Positions 1 through 8,799 of a stretch of 24,616 bases of DNA are shown piece by piece (the first letter of the stretch is position 1; every line of letters begins with the position of its first letter). The stretch is from JAYPLE01 sp047627515. Lineage in GTDB: Bacteria; Bacteroidota; Bacteroidia; Cytophagales; Cyclobacteriaceae. The translations under genes and the position numbers were made by a program. The DNA lies in assembly GCA_047627515.1 (NCBI GenBank), contig JBLHTU010000038.1, positions 1-24,616 of the forward strand. Direction: 5' to 3'. The notes below the pieces were generated by a model. The model saw only the letters and a list, made by a program, of their open reading frames with translations, was not told where the DNA came from and ran no database searches.

Positions 1-1872
1 AAACTCACTCCCTTTACCCCATTCGCTCGATACACGGATTGACCCATGATGAAGCTTTGCCAATTCCTGAGAAAGTGCTAACCCAATGCCTGTACCACCA
101 CTGGCTTTGATATCTGATCGGCTCGATTGATAAAATCGCTCGAAGACCTGCTCAATATCTTCTGGATGAATGCCTAGCCCGGAATCTTTTACACTCACAG
201 ACAAGTTGCCATTGACCTCTTTTACAGCAAGGGTGATATTGCCCTGGTCTGGCGTAAACTTGAAGGCATTCGACAATAAATTGTTAATGATCTTGGCGAA
301 TTTTACTTCATCGATCAATATGGAAGCCTCCTTTGAGTAATTATAGTCAAAATAAAAATCGATTTCCCGGTCTTTGATTTCCGACTGGTAGGCTGCTAGC
401 AAGTCGCCTAAAAAGGAATATAACTGAGAAGGGTTCTGAACGAGCTGTAGCTTTCCTGCCTCTAATTTGGTCAAATCAAGAATTTCATTGACCAAGTTTA
501 ACAGGTTCTTTCCATTGTTACGAACCACCCCCATTTGATTGGCTAAAGCAGGGCTGATTTCCCCATACTCCCCATTGATCATCGCTTGTATGGGACCATT
601 AATCAAAGTGATTGGCGTCCGCAATTCATGAGAGATATTGGCGAAAAATCGCGCTTTGACCTTATCTAAAGCTCTTAATTTCTCATTCGATTTAGTGATT
701 TTTCGTTGACTCCAATAAATGAAGCAAGCAATCAACAGCAGCATAATGGAGGTGATGATGAGTGCTAGCTTTTGTCTGGCATGAAGCTTTTGTTCCGTTA
801 AGAGTAAGTCGTTTTTCAGTTCGACCCGATCAAAATCGTGATTAACCTTCAGCTCGGCAAGATTTTGATAATACACATTACTGTTAATATCAGATTGTAA
901 ATAATAAAAACAACGGAAATAGTCCAGTGCTTCAGTCTCCATGCCTTTACGTTGGTAACAAATCGATAAGTTGTTCAAGGAATTTGACGCCTGGTTTTTC
1001 ATTCCTTCCTGAATAGATATATCGAGTGCTTCCAGGTGATAAGGAATCGCGAGGTCATATTGCTCCTGCACCAGAAAATGATCCCCCATGTTATTCAGGA
1101 TAAGCCCCTGTAACTGATAATCCCCTAATTCATTTGCGATAGACAAACCCATGTTAAAACTTTTAATGGATTGACTTCTCTGTTGATAAATACCCGCCAC
1201 ATTTAAGTGACGAGCCAATGATTCCATCAGCAGGGTATCCGACTTATCGTACGCTGCCTCTAATAGTTCGATGGCTTCATAGGCATAGCTCAACCGCTTA
1301 TTTTCATCAGTTGTTAAAATAAGCTTTGCATACATCATATTGGATTGACTAACCGGATCGTTTAACTTACTGTATAGATCTATTGCCCGATGGAGATATG
1401 GCTCGAAGGGTCGCTCTGGTACATTTCCTATCCGAATATTGTTAGCCAATTCAAAACAACCGCTGGCTATACTTTTCTTGTCTTCATATTTTTCTGCCAG
1501 GTACAACATTTTAGTAAAATACTGATAGGCGACACTTCCTTTGTCCACCCATTTATAGGTTCGCCCCAGCCTCTCATTTAATGTCAACGCAAATTTACTG
1601 TCGACCTCAACCAGGGTCAGTTGGTCTTTTAACGATTTGATTTTAATATCGGTCTGCTCATTATTCAACCCACTTAATAGCTTTATCCTATTGTCTGCCG
1701 TCAGGTTGGTGGAGAGTAAACCAATCAGTGAGTCTGTTTCATTTGACAACAGATAAGTATGAGATTGGCTGTAAGTAATGAGTGGATTAAGTGATAATAA
1801 TATATAAGCAACAATGAGCAGGTAGTTAAATTGAATACGGCTACACTTCTTTGCTGAAATAATTTGGTTCAT
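1..1872 (-). CDS. TPR sensor histidine kinase, C-terminus cut by window edge
   Basis: A single open frame runs from an ATG at 1870-1872 to the first base of the window, giving 624 codons with no stop, so the gene continues outside. An N-terminal signal-like segment (residues about 15-35, ending near TYSQS) precedes a helical region of about 300 residues with TPR-like character, predicted periplasmic. One membrane segment lies near 371-389 (IITSIMLLLIACFIYW). The kinase core follows: H-box FFANISHELRTPI with phospho-acceptor His415, N-box KIINNLLSNAFKF near 524-537, G1 DSGLGI near 563, F-box VFERFYQSS, and G2 GTGIGLAL near 588-596. All ATP-binding motifs are intact, so it should autophosphorylate. 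Bacteroidota kinases of this build often sense envelope or nutrient signals; the ligand cannot be read here. Any receiver or DNA-binding domain beyond residue 624 is invisible. The kinase call is firm; the TPR assignment is from helix pattern only. Confidence 0.9.
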   Translation of the reverse strand, partial: MNQIISAKKCSRIQFNYLLIVAYILLSLNPLITYSQSHTYLLSNETDSLIGLLSTNLTADNRIKLLSGLNNEQTDIKIKSLKDQLTLVEVDSKFALTLNERLGRTYKWVDKGSVAYQYFTKMLYLAEKYEDKKSIASGCFELANNIRIGNVPERPFEPYLHRAIDLYSKLNDPVSQSNMMYAKLILTTDENKRLSYAYEAIELLEAAYDKSDTLLMESLARHLNVAGIYQQRSQSIKSFNMGLSIANELGDYQLQGLILNNMGDHFLVQEQYDLAIPYHLEALDISIQEGMKNQASNSLNNLSICYQRKGMETEALDYFRCFYYLQSDINSNVYYQNLAELKVNHDFDRVELKNDLLLTEQKLHARQKLALIITSIMLLLIACFIYWSQRKITKSNEKLRALDKVKARFFANISHELRTPITLINGPIQAMINGEYGEISPALANQMGVVRNNGKNLLNLVNEILDLTKLEAGKLQLVQNPSQLYSFLGDLLAAYQSEIKDREIDFYFDYNYSKEASILIDEVKFAKIINNLLSNAFKFTPDQGNITLAVKEVNGNLSVSVKDSGLGIHPEDIEQVFERFYQSSRSDIKASGGTGIGLALSQELAKLHHGSIRVSSEWGKGSEF

Positions 1873-2400
1873 TAATGATGAAATGGGGATGATATAGACA
1901 AAGCGTGGTAAGCTACCATACAATAGGTAGTATACTCAAATCAGACATTTTAATCGTTCATTTTACTTTTTCTTAAAGATTTCATTTAACTGTTGGGTTT
2001 CCCCTCCCTGAAGTCAATGTGACCCTCTTTCCTTGCTGTAAAATGTGATAGAGAGCGATTAAGACCTATTAAGATGGGGGATTAATCCTTCAAATAGTTG
2101 CATGGTCGAGGTAAAGCGTATCCAGTAAAAAGTTAGCTTATTACCTCGCGAGAACGGTGCTCAAAATTGATTCTCCACAGGAAATGCTCCTGATATGTGC
2201 TCATACAAACGCCAAAAAGCAGAAGGAACAAATACTTCAAAGTATTGACATTTTTGAATTAGTAAGGTAAAACTCTTGAATCAGCTCCATCAAATCTCTG
2301 CCTATTTTTAAGAACTAAAAATTGATCCTTTATAGCATTAAAAAGTTCTTTTTGATAAACTAGCTACTATTCCGCTATCACAAAAAAACAGACTAAAACG
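1873..2400. other. 528-bp intergenic region without a supported gene
   Basis: This is the upstream region of the TPR kinase (left) and the downstream region of the GT39 gene (right), so at least one promoter must lie here, but I find no good TAnnTTTG element close to 1872. An inverted repeat CTACC-N8-GGTAG sits at 1913-1930, about 40 bp upstream of the kinase start, and may be an operator. Near 2310-2355 there are AT-rich inverted repeats around AAGAACT and AGTTCTT that could help end transcription of the glycosyltransferase pair. A short open frame on the + strand ending at 2270 has no recognisable domain. Confidence 0.5.
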
Positions 2401-4065
2401 CTATCGATTCTGGTCACTTTGTGAAAAAAGAGGCAAACGCTCATAAAACACGAAACCGCCTTTTTGATAAAGTCTTCGCGCATCGTTGTAGGCACTCATC
2501 TTACCCTCTTTGTTAATCTTTACTGATAGATAAACAGGCTTGTCGATAGGCCCAGAAAGTAACCAATCCTGAGCTGGAGCCTCTTGCTGATCATATGAAT
2601 CCACTCGCCCATAGAAATAATGCGCGTAGCTCTTGTAGCCAACAGTCGTCAGATACACATCTGACTCAGCGTACTTTTCGAAAAATTCGATCGCTGGTCC
2701 TTGACTATACGCTTCAATTTTTGGCAGGACAGCACCTGCCACACAAGTCATGGTGACACTAAATCCTATGACATGGACCAAGATGGCTTGGAGCTGCGCG
2801 CCTCTACGCCACAGCCAAATTGTCAAAAATACGGTCAGCAGAAAAATCAAACCAATGAGGGGTTCCCATCCTGCAGCTAGCACCTCTACTGTTAAACTTG
2901 CTTGGGCAAATTTACCCTTGACCAAGCCTTTCACCAGATCTATGTGATTGAGCACATAGCCCAGCGAAACAAAAAGAGCAGACCATACAATGCCAAAAAA
3001 GAGGTACAAAATCGAATACAACTTTCTTATTGGAACGCCAGATACCCACCGGTTTAATTGTAATGCAGCCAGAAAGGACAACGGCAAATAGGTCAATGAG
3101 GAATAGTGTACAATTTTGGTCGTGACGATTGTGAAGAGTAACAAAACAACCCAAAATAGCAACCGAAACCAATGATTCAATTGTGACATATCTCCCTTCG
3201 GCGACCCTACTAGATAGCCTAAGCCAATGATCGAAGTCGGAAAACAACCTAGAAAAACAACTACAAAATGATAATACCAAGGTTGTGCATGACCCGCGAC
3301 CGGCTGACGAAATAACTCTATTTGATATTGGATAAATTCCACCAAGTACCATGGGCCATTTTGGTACGTCTCGTAGCCAAACCAAATGGCTGAGATCATA
3401 AATACGGTCAAGGCAAAAAGTAGCACTTCCTGATAATGTGCAATCGATCGAGAAAATCGCTTACTCACCCAGTAAGCAAGGAAAGTCAGCAGCACTAACA
3501 AAAAACCAACAGGGCCTTTGGTCAAAACTGCCAAGCCTGTAAATAAACCTGCAAGCACAGCTTGCTTTCTAGAGATGCCTGAGGCGCTAACAGTCAGATA
3601 CAGATAATAGACACCCAGAAAAATAAACAGATTGAATACTGGGTCGATAATGCCACTTCTGAAGTATAGGTGTGGCAACAAAGAACCCATATACGCTAGG
3701 CTCCAGATCACTCCAAATCTACTGCTCTGTTCCTTCGCGCCAATCCGAAACAACACCAAAGCCGTAATCAAACCAAAGAGCGCATTAGGTAATCTGGCTG
3801 CAAAATCGCTTACCCCAAAGATTTTCATAGCTACGACTTGCATCCAAAAAAAGAGGGGTGGCTTTTCCCAAAAAGGCTCATAATTAATTCTCACTCTCAG
3901 AAAGTCACCCGTCACTATCATCTCGCGCGCTGACTCAGCAAAATTGATCTCATCCCAGTCAAACAGATGCGTGGTGCCAAGAAAAGGAAAAAAGGAAAGT
4001 GAAGCGATCGCTAACAAGAACAGCTGTGCAATTAAGCGATCATCAAAAAGTCTATCCTTCTGCAT
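2401..4065 (-). CDS. GT39-family (ArnT/PMT-like) membrane glycosyltransferase
   Basis: Multi-spanning GT-C enzyme of 554 aa that transfers a sugar from a polyprenyl-phosphate donor to an acceptor on the outer face of the inner membrane. The first membrane helix is followed by the periplasmic loop FDWDEINFAESAREM with the acidic pair Asp38-Glu39, the catalytic signature of the PMT_2/ArnT family, and then by FWEKPPLFFWMQ, also characteristic. About ten to twelve hydrophobic segments fill residues 12-430, and a soluble C-terminal domain of about 110 residues ends the protein; length is normal for the family. It lies 7 bp downstream of the GT2 gene on the same strand, so the two are almost certainly co-transcribed and functionally paired. 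The acceptor (lipid A, glycolipid, S-layer or protein) cannot be told from sequence. The nearby GtrA-like flippase often seen with such pairs is missing from this window. Confidence 0.9.
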   Translation of the reverse strand: MQKDRLFDDRLIAQLFLLAIASLSFFPFLGTTHLFDWDEINFAESAREMIVTGDFLRVRINYEPFWEKPPLFFWMQVVAMKIFGVSDFAARLPNALFGLITALVLFRIGAKEQSSRFGVIWSLAYMGSLLPHLYFRSGIIDPVFNLFIFLGVYYLYLTVSASGISRKQAVLAGLFTGLAVLTKGPVGFLLVLLTFLAYWVSKRFSRSIAHYQEVLLFALTVFMISAIWFGYETYQNGPWYLVEFIQYQIELFRQPVAGHAQPWYYHFVVVFLGCFPTSIIGLGYLVGSPKGDMSQLNHWFRLLFWVVLLLFTIVTTKIVHYSSLTYLPLSFLAALQLNRWVSGVPIRKLYSILYLFFGIVWSALFVSLGYVLNHIDLVKGLVKGKFAQASLTVEVLAAGWEPLIGLIFLLTVFLTIWLWRRGAQLQAILVHVIGFSVTMTCVAGAVLPKIEAYSQGPAIEFFEKYAESDVYLTTVGYKSYAHYFYGRVDSYDQQEAPAQDWLLSGPIDKPVYLSVKINKEGKMSAYNDARRLYQKGGFVFYERLPLFSQSDQNR

Positions 4066-4072
4066 AAGAGGC

Positions 4073-4810
4073 TTAACTAAGAATAGACCAACGGAAACCT
4101 ACGCGGTGCAGAAAATATCGAAAGGAAACGCCTAACACACCAAAACCATAGGTCATGCTTCGTTGCAAATTAATCGAAGAGGCATCATCAAAATACTTTG
4201 TAGGACAAGTGACTTCCCCAATATCAAATCCCTTGGCAAAAATCTGTGCAATCATCTGGTTGTCAAAAATGAAATCATCCGAGTTTTTATGGTAATCGAT
4301 AGACTCCAACACTGTTCTAGAGAATGATCGGTAGCCAGTATGATATTCGGAGAGCTTCTGACCACACAGGATATTTTGCGTAAGTGTTAAAAATCGGTTA
4401 GCGATGTATTTGTACATGGGCATACCACCTTTGAGTGCCCCGTTGCCAAGAATTCTAGATCCAAAAACGACAGGATAGAGATCATTGCCGATGATGCTTA
4501 CCATCGCAATAATCAACTTTGGTGTGTACTGATAATCGGGATGAAGCATGATCACAATATCGGCTTCCAACTTCAATGCTGTATCGTAGCAGGTCTTTTG
4601 ATTACCACCATATCCTCTGTTTTGCTCATGCGAGATAATGTGTTTGATACCTAGTCGTTTTCCCTTCTCGACCGTCTCGTCATGACTTGCATCATCGACC
4701 AAAATAACATCATCGACGATGTCAAAAGGAATCTCGTTATAGGTAATTTCTAGCGTTTTTGCGGCATTGTATGCTGGAAGGACGACGACGACTTTTTGCT
4801 TTTGATACAT
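4073..4810 (-). CDS. GT2-family glycosyltransferase, polyprenyl-phosphate sugar synthase type
   Basis: Cytoplasmic GT-A enzyme expected to load a sugar from a nucleotide donor onto undecaprenyl phosphate. It opens with VVVVLPAYNAAKTL, has the nucleotide-binding VILVDDASHDET, and the DxD-equivalent MLHPDYQYTP typical of the DPM1-like GT2 branch; a DDFIFDNQM segment follows in the acceptor region. There is no C-terminal membrane pair, so membrane contact would be peripheral. I place the start at the ATG 4808-4810 (245 aa). An ATG at 4837 would add nine residues, but a consensus -7 element (4835-4842) overlaps it, which would put the transcript start near 4828, inside that extension; family members also tend to start just before the LPAYN strand. 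The product probably feeds the GT39 enzyme immediately downstream. Confidence 0.87.
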   Translation of the reverse strand: MYQKQKVVVVLPAYNAAKTLEITYNEIPFDIVDDVILVDDASHDETVEKGKRLGIKHIISHEQNRGYGGNQKTCYDTALKLEADIVIMLHPDYQYTPKLIIAMVSIIGNDLYPVVFGSRILGNGALKGGMPMYKYIANRFLTLTQNILCGQKLSEYHTGYRSFSRTVLESIDYHKNSDDFIFDNQMIAQIFAKGFDIGEVTCPTKYFDDASSINLQRSMTYGFGVLGVSFRYFLHRVGFRWSILS

Positions 4811-4834
4811 TAGGGAAGGATGATAATAAAGCAG

Positions 4835-4842
4835 CAAAAATA
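4835..4842 (-). promoter_or_regulatory. Putative -7 promoter element for the GT2/GT39 pair
   Basis: Read on the minus strand the site is TATTTTTG, an exact match to the Bacteroidota -7 consensus TAnnTTTG. A clear TTTG at -33 is not present; the nearest candidate is a CTG about 19 bp upstream. Predicted transcription start is near 4828, giving a leader of roughly 18 nt to the ATG at 4810. It is used here to decide the GT2 start codon. Confidence 0.45.
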
Positions 4843-4962
4843 AGACAGATTGATTGAATAACAGATTGTTCCCGGGTTCTTATGTTCGGTGATGGTCACT
4901 TATCGAAGAATCCTGCCAAATAAACGTAGAAACCTGACAGGCGGTCCAATTGTCAAAAATAT

Positions 4963-4991
4963 TTTGCACTGTAGACTTAATTTTATGTTTC
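4963..4991 (+). promoter_or_regulatory. Putative promoter of the T9SS beta-solenoid gene
   Basis: TTTG at 4963-4966, a 17-bp spacer, then TATGTTTC at 4984-4991, which differs from the Bacteroidota -7 consensus TAnnTTTG only in the last base. The predicted start point near 4998 leaves a leader of about 10 nt before the ATG at 5008, very short but plausible in this phylum, where Shine-Dalgarno pairing is weak. Confidence 0.5.
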
Positions 4992-5007
4992 GAATTCTGC
5001 GACCTAC

Positions 5008-6969
5008 ATGATAAAGTATTTATTAACCTTCGTACTTAGTACATTCAGCCTTCTATCCCTTGCTCAAGTAACATGGGATGGTGGAGCTGGAACCGACAAT
5101 TGGTCTGATGCAAATAACTGGAATCCTAATGGTTTACCTGATGACGGGGACGATGTTGTCATTAGTAATGGAGACTTAGTCATTGTAGATTTCAACACAA
5201 ATGCTAATCTTGATGATTTGACCATCTCTGGAGGTAGTACACTAAGGATCGAAACTAATGGTTTTGTTGATTTAGATGGCAATGGTGTGTTAACGATCAC
5301 AGGGGCTTCTACTTTGGAAATAAGTGGAGGAGAGTTAGACAGTGATGATGATATTATCATCAACGGAGGTTCTACCGTCACTGTATCCTCAGGAACACTT
5401 GATATTTCACAAGGCGGCTCTGGAGCTACGATTGATAATGCAACAATCAACTTAACAGGGGGACTGATTGATTTTGGAGCTAACATTAACTTAACGGATA
5501 CCGACCTTAATGTCTCTGGTGGTGAGCTGAACATAGATGGAGGAGATCTGAATGCAAATAATACTAATATAACAGTAACAGGCGGTCTTTTAGATCTCAA
5601 TGACGACTTGAACTTAACTAACGGTGCAACGTTGAATATTTCAGCAGGATTAGTAGATGTGACTGATGTCTCAACAGCAAATAATAGTGCTATCACCCTA
5701 TCAGGAGGTGAGTTTGAATCTGGTGGACCTGATGATGATTTAGACCTTGAAAATGGTGCTACGTTGACTATGACAGGAGGAATACTCGATGTCGAGGACT
5801 TGAACCCTACTGATAATTCAAGCGTACTACTAAGTGGTGGAACAGTTGAAATTAATGATATTATTACCTCTGGCACAGCAACATTGATTGTAGATGGGGC
5901 CAATGTCACCGTAGACACGATAGACGCAACCGGAGACTCAGAAATCGAATTATTATCTGGAGTCATCACATCCACAGGAGATCTGACCGTCACTGATACT
6001 GCAAATGTCACGATCACTACTACATTTACGAATACTAATGTAAACGATGATTTGGAGGTCTTTGGAGGTGGAACGCTAAACATTGGAGACCCAGCCGTCA
6101 TCACGGGATTTAACGACCTTCAATTTGACGCTGATCCAGCCACAGCGACTGTGAATATCACGGGGGGCTCACTTTCAGTCTCAGATGATATCAATGCCGA
6201 CAATTCTAGTGGAGATATAGTTAATATATCAGGAGGCACTTTGAATGCTGCAAATGACTTAGATATTCTTGACAGTGACATAACTATCAACCTAACAGGC
6301 GGCACAATTGATGTGACCAATGTAGATGATAATTCAGAAGGGACGAATGGTGTATCAAACAACATCACCGTGACTGGTGATGGTTCTGTGGTAGAAGGTG
6401 GCGTCGAGGTGCTCCCAGTAGAATTGATAGATTTCGATGGAAGCTATGATGGACTATTTGTGCGCCTAACATGGTCAACTGCTGCTGAACTTAACAATCA
6501 TTATTTTGAAGTGCAGCAATCAATGGATGGTGAAAGATTTATTCCAATCGGCATAGTAGAAGGCAATGGGACTACAAGCGAGCAACAGATCTATACTTTT
6601 GAAGACCGTACACCTCAAAACGGGATTATCTACTATCGACTTAGACAGGTAGATTTTGAAGGTGAAGAAGAGCTACTTCCAACCATATCTGTCGTCGTCA
6701 ATCAAGAAGTAGCATCTTCCGTTATGTCTCTGTATCCCAATCCAATAGTCTCTGATCATGTTTCTGTAGCACTTTCAGGTGAGATTCTTCTCAATGGATT
6801 CCAAGTACAGCTAATAAGTCTTAGCGGGAAAAATATCTTAACAGAATACTTCGAAGCAGGTACGGCGAACATAACACTTCCAATAAGTGCAAGCGTGCAG
6901 CCGGGTCACTACATCATTCGAACTGTAGGCCCCAGCCATACACTCACTCTATCAGTCATCGTAAAGTAA
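5008..6969 (+). CDS. Secreted acidic beta-solenoid protein with T9SS sorting domain
   Basis: 653-aa exported protein. Residues 1-20 are a signal peptide (cleavage after SLAQ). Residues 22-45 hold a Trp/Asn-rich cap (WDGGAGTDNWSDANNWNPNG) common at the start of Bacteroidota repeat adhesins. Residues about 70-460 are a parallel beta-solenoid: an [S/T]-G-G turn recurs every 20-24 residues (for example at 106, 150, 170, 191, 232, 256, 276, 385, 408, 430). Residues 468-565 form the beta-sandwich often found before the tail (LPVELIDFDG, YYRLRQVDFEGEEE). Residues 573-653 are a type A sorting domain (SLYPNPIVSD to LSVIVK), implying outer-membrane export by the Por/T9SS system and attachment to or release from the surface. 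Between residues 4 and 485 there is one basic residue, Arg80, against very many Asp; there is no Lys, His or Cys. The role is probably adhesin or matrix protein, perhaps Ca2+-bound; no catalytic motif is seen. Confidence 0.88.
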   Translation: MIKYLLTFVLSTFSLLSLAQVTWDGGAGTDNWSDANNWNPNGLPDDGDDVVISNGDLVIVDFNTNANLDDLTISGGSTLRIETNGFVDLDGNGVLTITGASTLEISGGELDSDDDIIINGGSTVTVSSGTLDISQGGSGATIDNATINLTGGLIDFGANINLTDTDLNVSGGELNIDGGDLNANNTNITVTGGLLDLNDDLNLTNGATLNISAGLVDVTDVSTANNSAITLSGGEFESGGPDDDLDLENGATLTMTGGILDVEDLNPTDNSSVLLSGGTVEINDIITSGTATLIVDGANVTVDTIDATGDSEIELLSGVITSTGDLTVTDTANVTITTTFTNTNVNDDLEVFGGGTLNIGDPAVITGFNDLQFDADPATATVNITGGSLSVSDDINADNSSGDIVNISGGTLNAANDLDILDSDITINLTGGTIDVTNVDDNSEGTNGVSNNITVTGDGSVVEGGVEVLPVELIDFDGSYDGLFVRLTWSTAAELNNHYFEVQQSMDGERFIPIGIVEGNGTTSEQQIYTFEDRTPQNGIIYYRLRQVDFEGEEELLPTISVVVNQEVASSVMSLYPNPIVSDHVSVALSGEILLNGFQVQLISLSGKNILTEYFEAGTANITLPISASVQPGHYIIRTVGPSHTLTLSVIVK

Positions 6970-7002
6970 CCGTAGTCTGTAGCTTAGTCATCAACTGTTC
7001 CT

Positions 7003-7862
7003 TTATCCAAGCCATCGTTCCGGAGGATTAGAATCAGCAATGATATCATAGGCCTCCTGGTATTTGGCAAGCTGTATTTTGAGCACACTTAGATAATACT
7101 GACCTACATAGAAATCTGGATATAGTAATATCTAGCTCGTACACCATTTCGGCTTCTGCCAATCTGAAAGAAGTTGACAACACCCTCGCTTAGGTATTCA
7201 GCTCACCTGCATGCGTTGCAAGTTGATTCAAAGTCGCCACCAAGTTCTCTTTGTCCTCATTGATTTTAAGGAGCGCATCGGATTCACTCAAAAGCTTGTT
7301 CAGATACGTAACTGCTCGATAGCTCGGTTCGTACGATGTCCCGTCAACAATCATGAGGAGATCAGTTGCCCATGAATAAAGGTGGCTCGACAATTCTATT
7401 CATCTCCTCGCCTTCTTCATCGTGCTCGAGCAATGTTGGGACTCGGTGTATATTTTGGCCTACTTGTTCCCCGTCTGGACTTTGCTTGTATACTGACTTA
7501 CTATGGTCTACGCAGATGACCTTTAGATTGGTCATGTCAAAATCAGCCGCCTGTAGCAATGAGACTATTTTTGGCAATCCACGTCTGCTTTCGCCGGACC
7601 AAGTACCTATGAATAGCGTTAAACTATGTATATGCTCCCATGCGCTAGCGAGCAACGCCAAAGTATCCGATGGGGTCGTTTCATTTGATTGGCCTGGGAG
7701 ATACCAACTTGAAAAAGGCGGCTCTTTAAATCGATCTACGGTTACCTGACCTAACAGAATCACTGTGCTGTCACGTTCCACGAAGCTCCGATTGAGCACC
7801 TGAGAGAACCCGACTTGCGGCAACATGAAAAGCAAAAAAGACAAGTAGTAAGAATATCGCAT
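7003..7862 (-). pseudogene. Decayed thioredoxin-like/TPR protein gene
   Basis: Four lesions break what was one gene. The frame starting at 7862 encodes a signal peptide (residues 1-20, ending VGFSQ) and a thioredoxin-like domain (LTLFIGTWSGES, ICVDHSK, PDGEQVGQNIHRVPTLL, RIVE) and ends at 7362. The sense resumes in a second frame from about 7390 (LYSWATDLLMIVDG, then AVTYLNKLL), meets an in-frame TAA at 7190-7192, reads on as ARVLSTSFRLAEAEMVYELD, then shifts near 7125 to a third frame: LYPDFYVGQYYLSVLK, then EAYDIIADSNPPERWLG and a stop at 7003-7005. The tail looks like a TPR hairpin. In intact relatives of this fold the segment after GTW carries a cysteine; here it is Ser, so the redox site is also gone. 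The N-terminal 166-codon frame could still be translated, but I infer a non-functional remnant. Scattered sequencing errors are a less likely cause, given the lost Cys plus three separate breaks. Confidence 0.8.
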
Positions 7863-7950
7863 AGTATTTTTCTGACTAAAGTAGCCATGGTGCTATGCGA
7901 CCTGTGTTAATGAAACGCTAAAGAATCTAAACGAAATCCTAATTAACAAT

Positions 7951-8799
7951 TCATTTAGAAAAGAGCTGCTTGGCAAGCACCTGGTCTATCCACCTGGTGG
8001 GTAAGTACCTAGGTGCGATCCAGTTGGTCAGTCGTTTCGCGACAAAAGAATACCGCGTTTTTGGCTTCGCCTTCTTAGCAATCTTCAATACTTGCTGAGC
8101 AAGATACTCCGGCGACAAACCCGTCTTTATAGCGGACTCTACAAAGACTTTTTGAAAAGTTTGAATAGCTCTAGCATAGCTGGTATCCTCATAACCTTCT
8201 TTCACAGGACGAATACTCTTATCCCAGATAGGCGTCTTGACAGCCCCCGGGCCTATAATGATCACGTCTATCATATCTTTAATGAGTTCTCTTCGCAGGC
8301 TTGATGAAAGCCCTTCCAATGCATGTTTCGATGCCGAGTAGGGACCGATGAAAGGCATCCCGATTTTTCCAGATACAGAACTCATCATTAAAATTTTCCC
8401 GCCTGTCTTTTTCTGGTCGTTTGGTTTCAGCATCTGTGCAAACGCCTGACAAACGCCCAATACGCCAATAACATTGACCTGCATCTGGTAACTCACCTCA
8501 GCAAGTGGTACATGAAGCAAAGGCCCTCCTACGGCAATACCTGCATTGTTGATCAATACATCGATGCCGTTGCGGAACTTATCTCTGACAATCATCGCCG
8601 CATTCTCGACAGATTCTTGATGCGTTACATCCATCACAAGTGCAGTAAATTTCTCAGGATATTGCTTGGCGAGCTGCTCTGCATCTTCAACTTTTCGAAC
8701 TGTACCACAGACGGCATACCCATCCTTGAGAAAGGTCTCACTCAGTGACGCTCCTATCCCAGTACTTACTCCAGTTATCACAACTACTTTTTCATTCAT
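7951..8799 (-). CDS. Short-chain dehydrogenase/reductase (SDR)
   Basis: Classical SDR of 282 aa using NAD(P)H on an alcohol/ketone substrate. The cofactor motif TGVSTGIG is at residues 9-16, NNAG at 84-87, and the catalytic set Ser141 (MMSSVSG), Tyr154 and Lys158 (YSASK) is complete. The length and the C-terminal extension after residue 230 (basic, with NWIAPRYLPTRWIDQ) resemble the membrane-associated retinol-dehydrogenase-like or acyl-ester-modifying SDRs rather than FabG, which is about 245 aa. It is the last gene of a three-gene unit: its ATG overlaps the thioesterase stop as ATGA, implying translational coupling. With a thioesterase as partner, a lipid or acyl substrate is a reasonable inference, but the specific reaction is not readable. 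Confidence 0.92.
   Translation of the reverse strand: MNEKVVVITGVSTGIGASLSETFLKDGYAVCGTVRKVEDAEQLAKQYPEKFTALVMDVTHQESVENAAMIVRDKFRNGIDVLINNAGIAVGGPLLHVPLAEVSYQMQVNVIGVLGVCQAFAQMLKPNDQKKTGGKILMMSSVSGKIGMPFIGPYSASKHALEGLSSSLRRELIKDMIDVIIIGPGAVKTPIWDKSIRPVKEGYEDTSYARAIQTFQKVFVESAIKTGLSPEYLAQQVLKIAKKAKPKTRYSFVAKRLTNWIAPRYLPTRWIDQVLAKQLFSK

Noticed and set aside
2115..2270. Possible C-terminal gene remnant on the + strand (ends in FELVR)
   Set aside because: Fifty codons without a stop are expected by chance at this base composition and no family is recognisable.
2912..3385. 157-codon minus-strand frame overlapping the GT39 gene
   Set aside because: The GT39 frame carries the family motifs through this stretch; the alternative product is compositionally odd and has no start context.
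5064..6104. Open frame of 346 codons on the minus strand inside the beta-solenoid gene
   Set aside because: Its Ser/Pro/Val-rich product has no domain, and it is explained by the extreme composition of the + strand gene, whose repeats and T9SS tail prove its own frame.
5008..6969. Pectate lyase or other polysaccharide-degrading activity for the beta-solenoid
   Set aside because: No catalytic Arg/Lys cluster is possible: the solenoid has only one basic residue.
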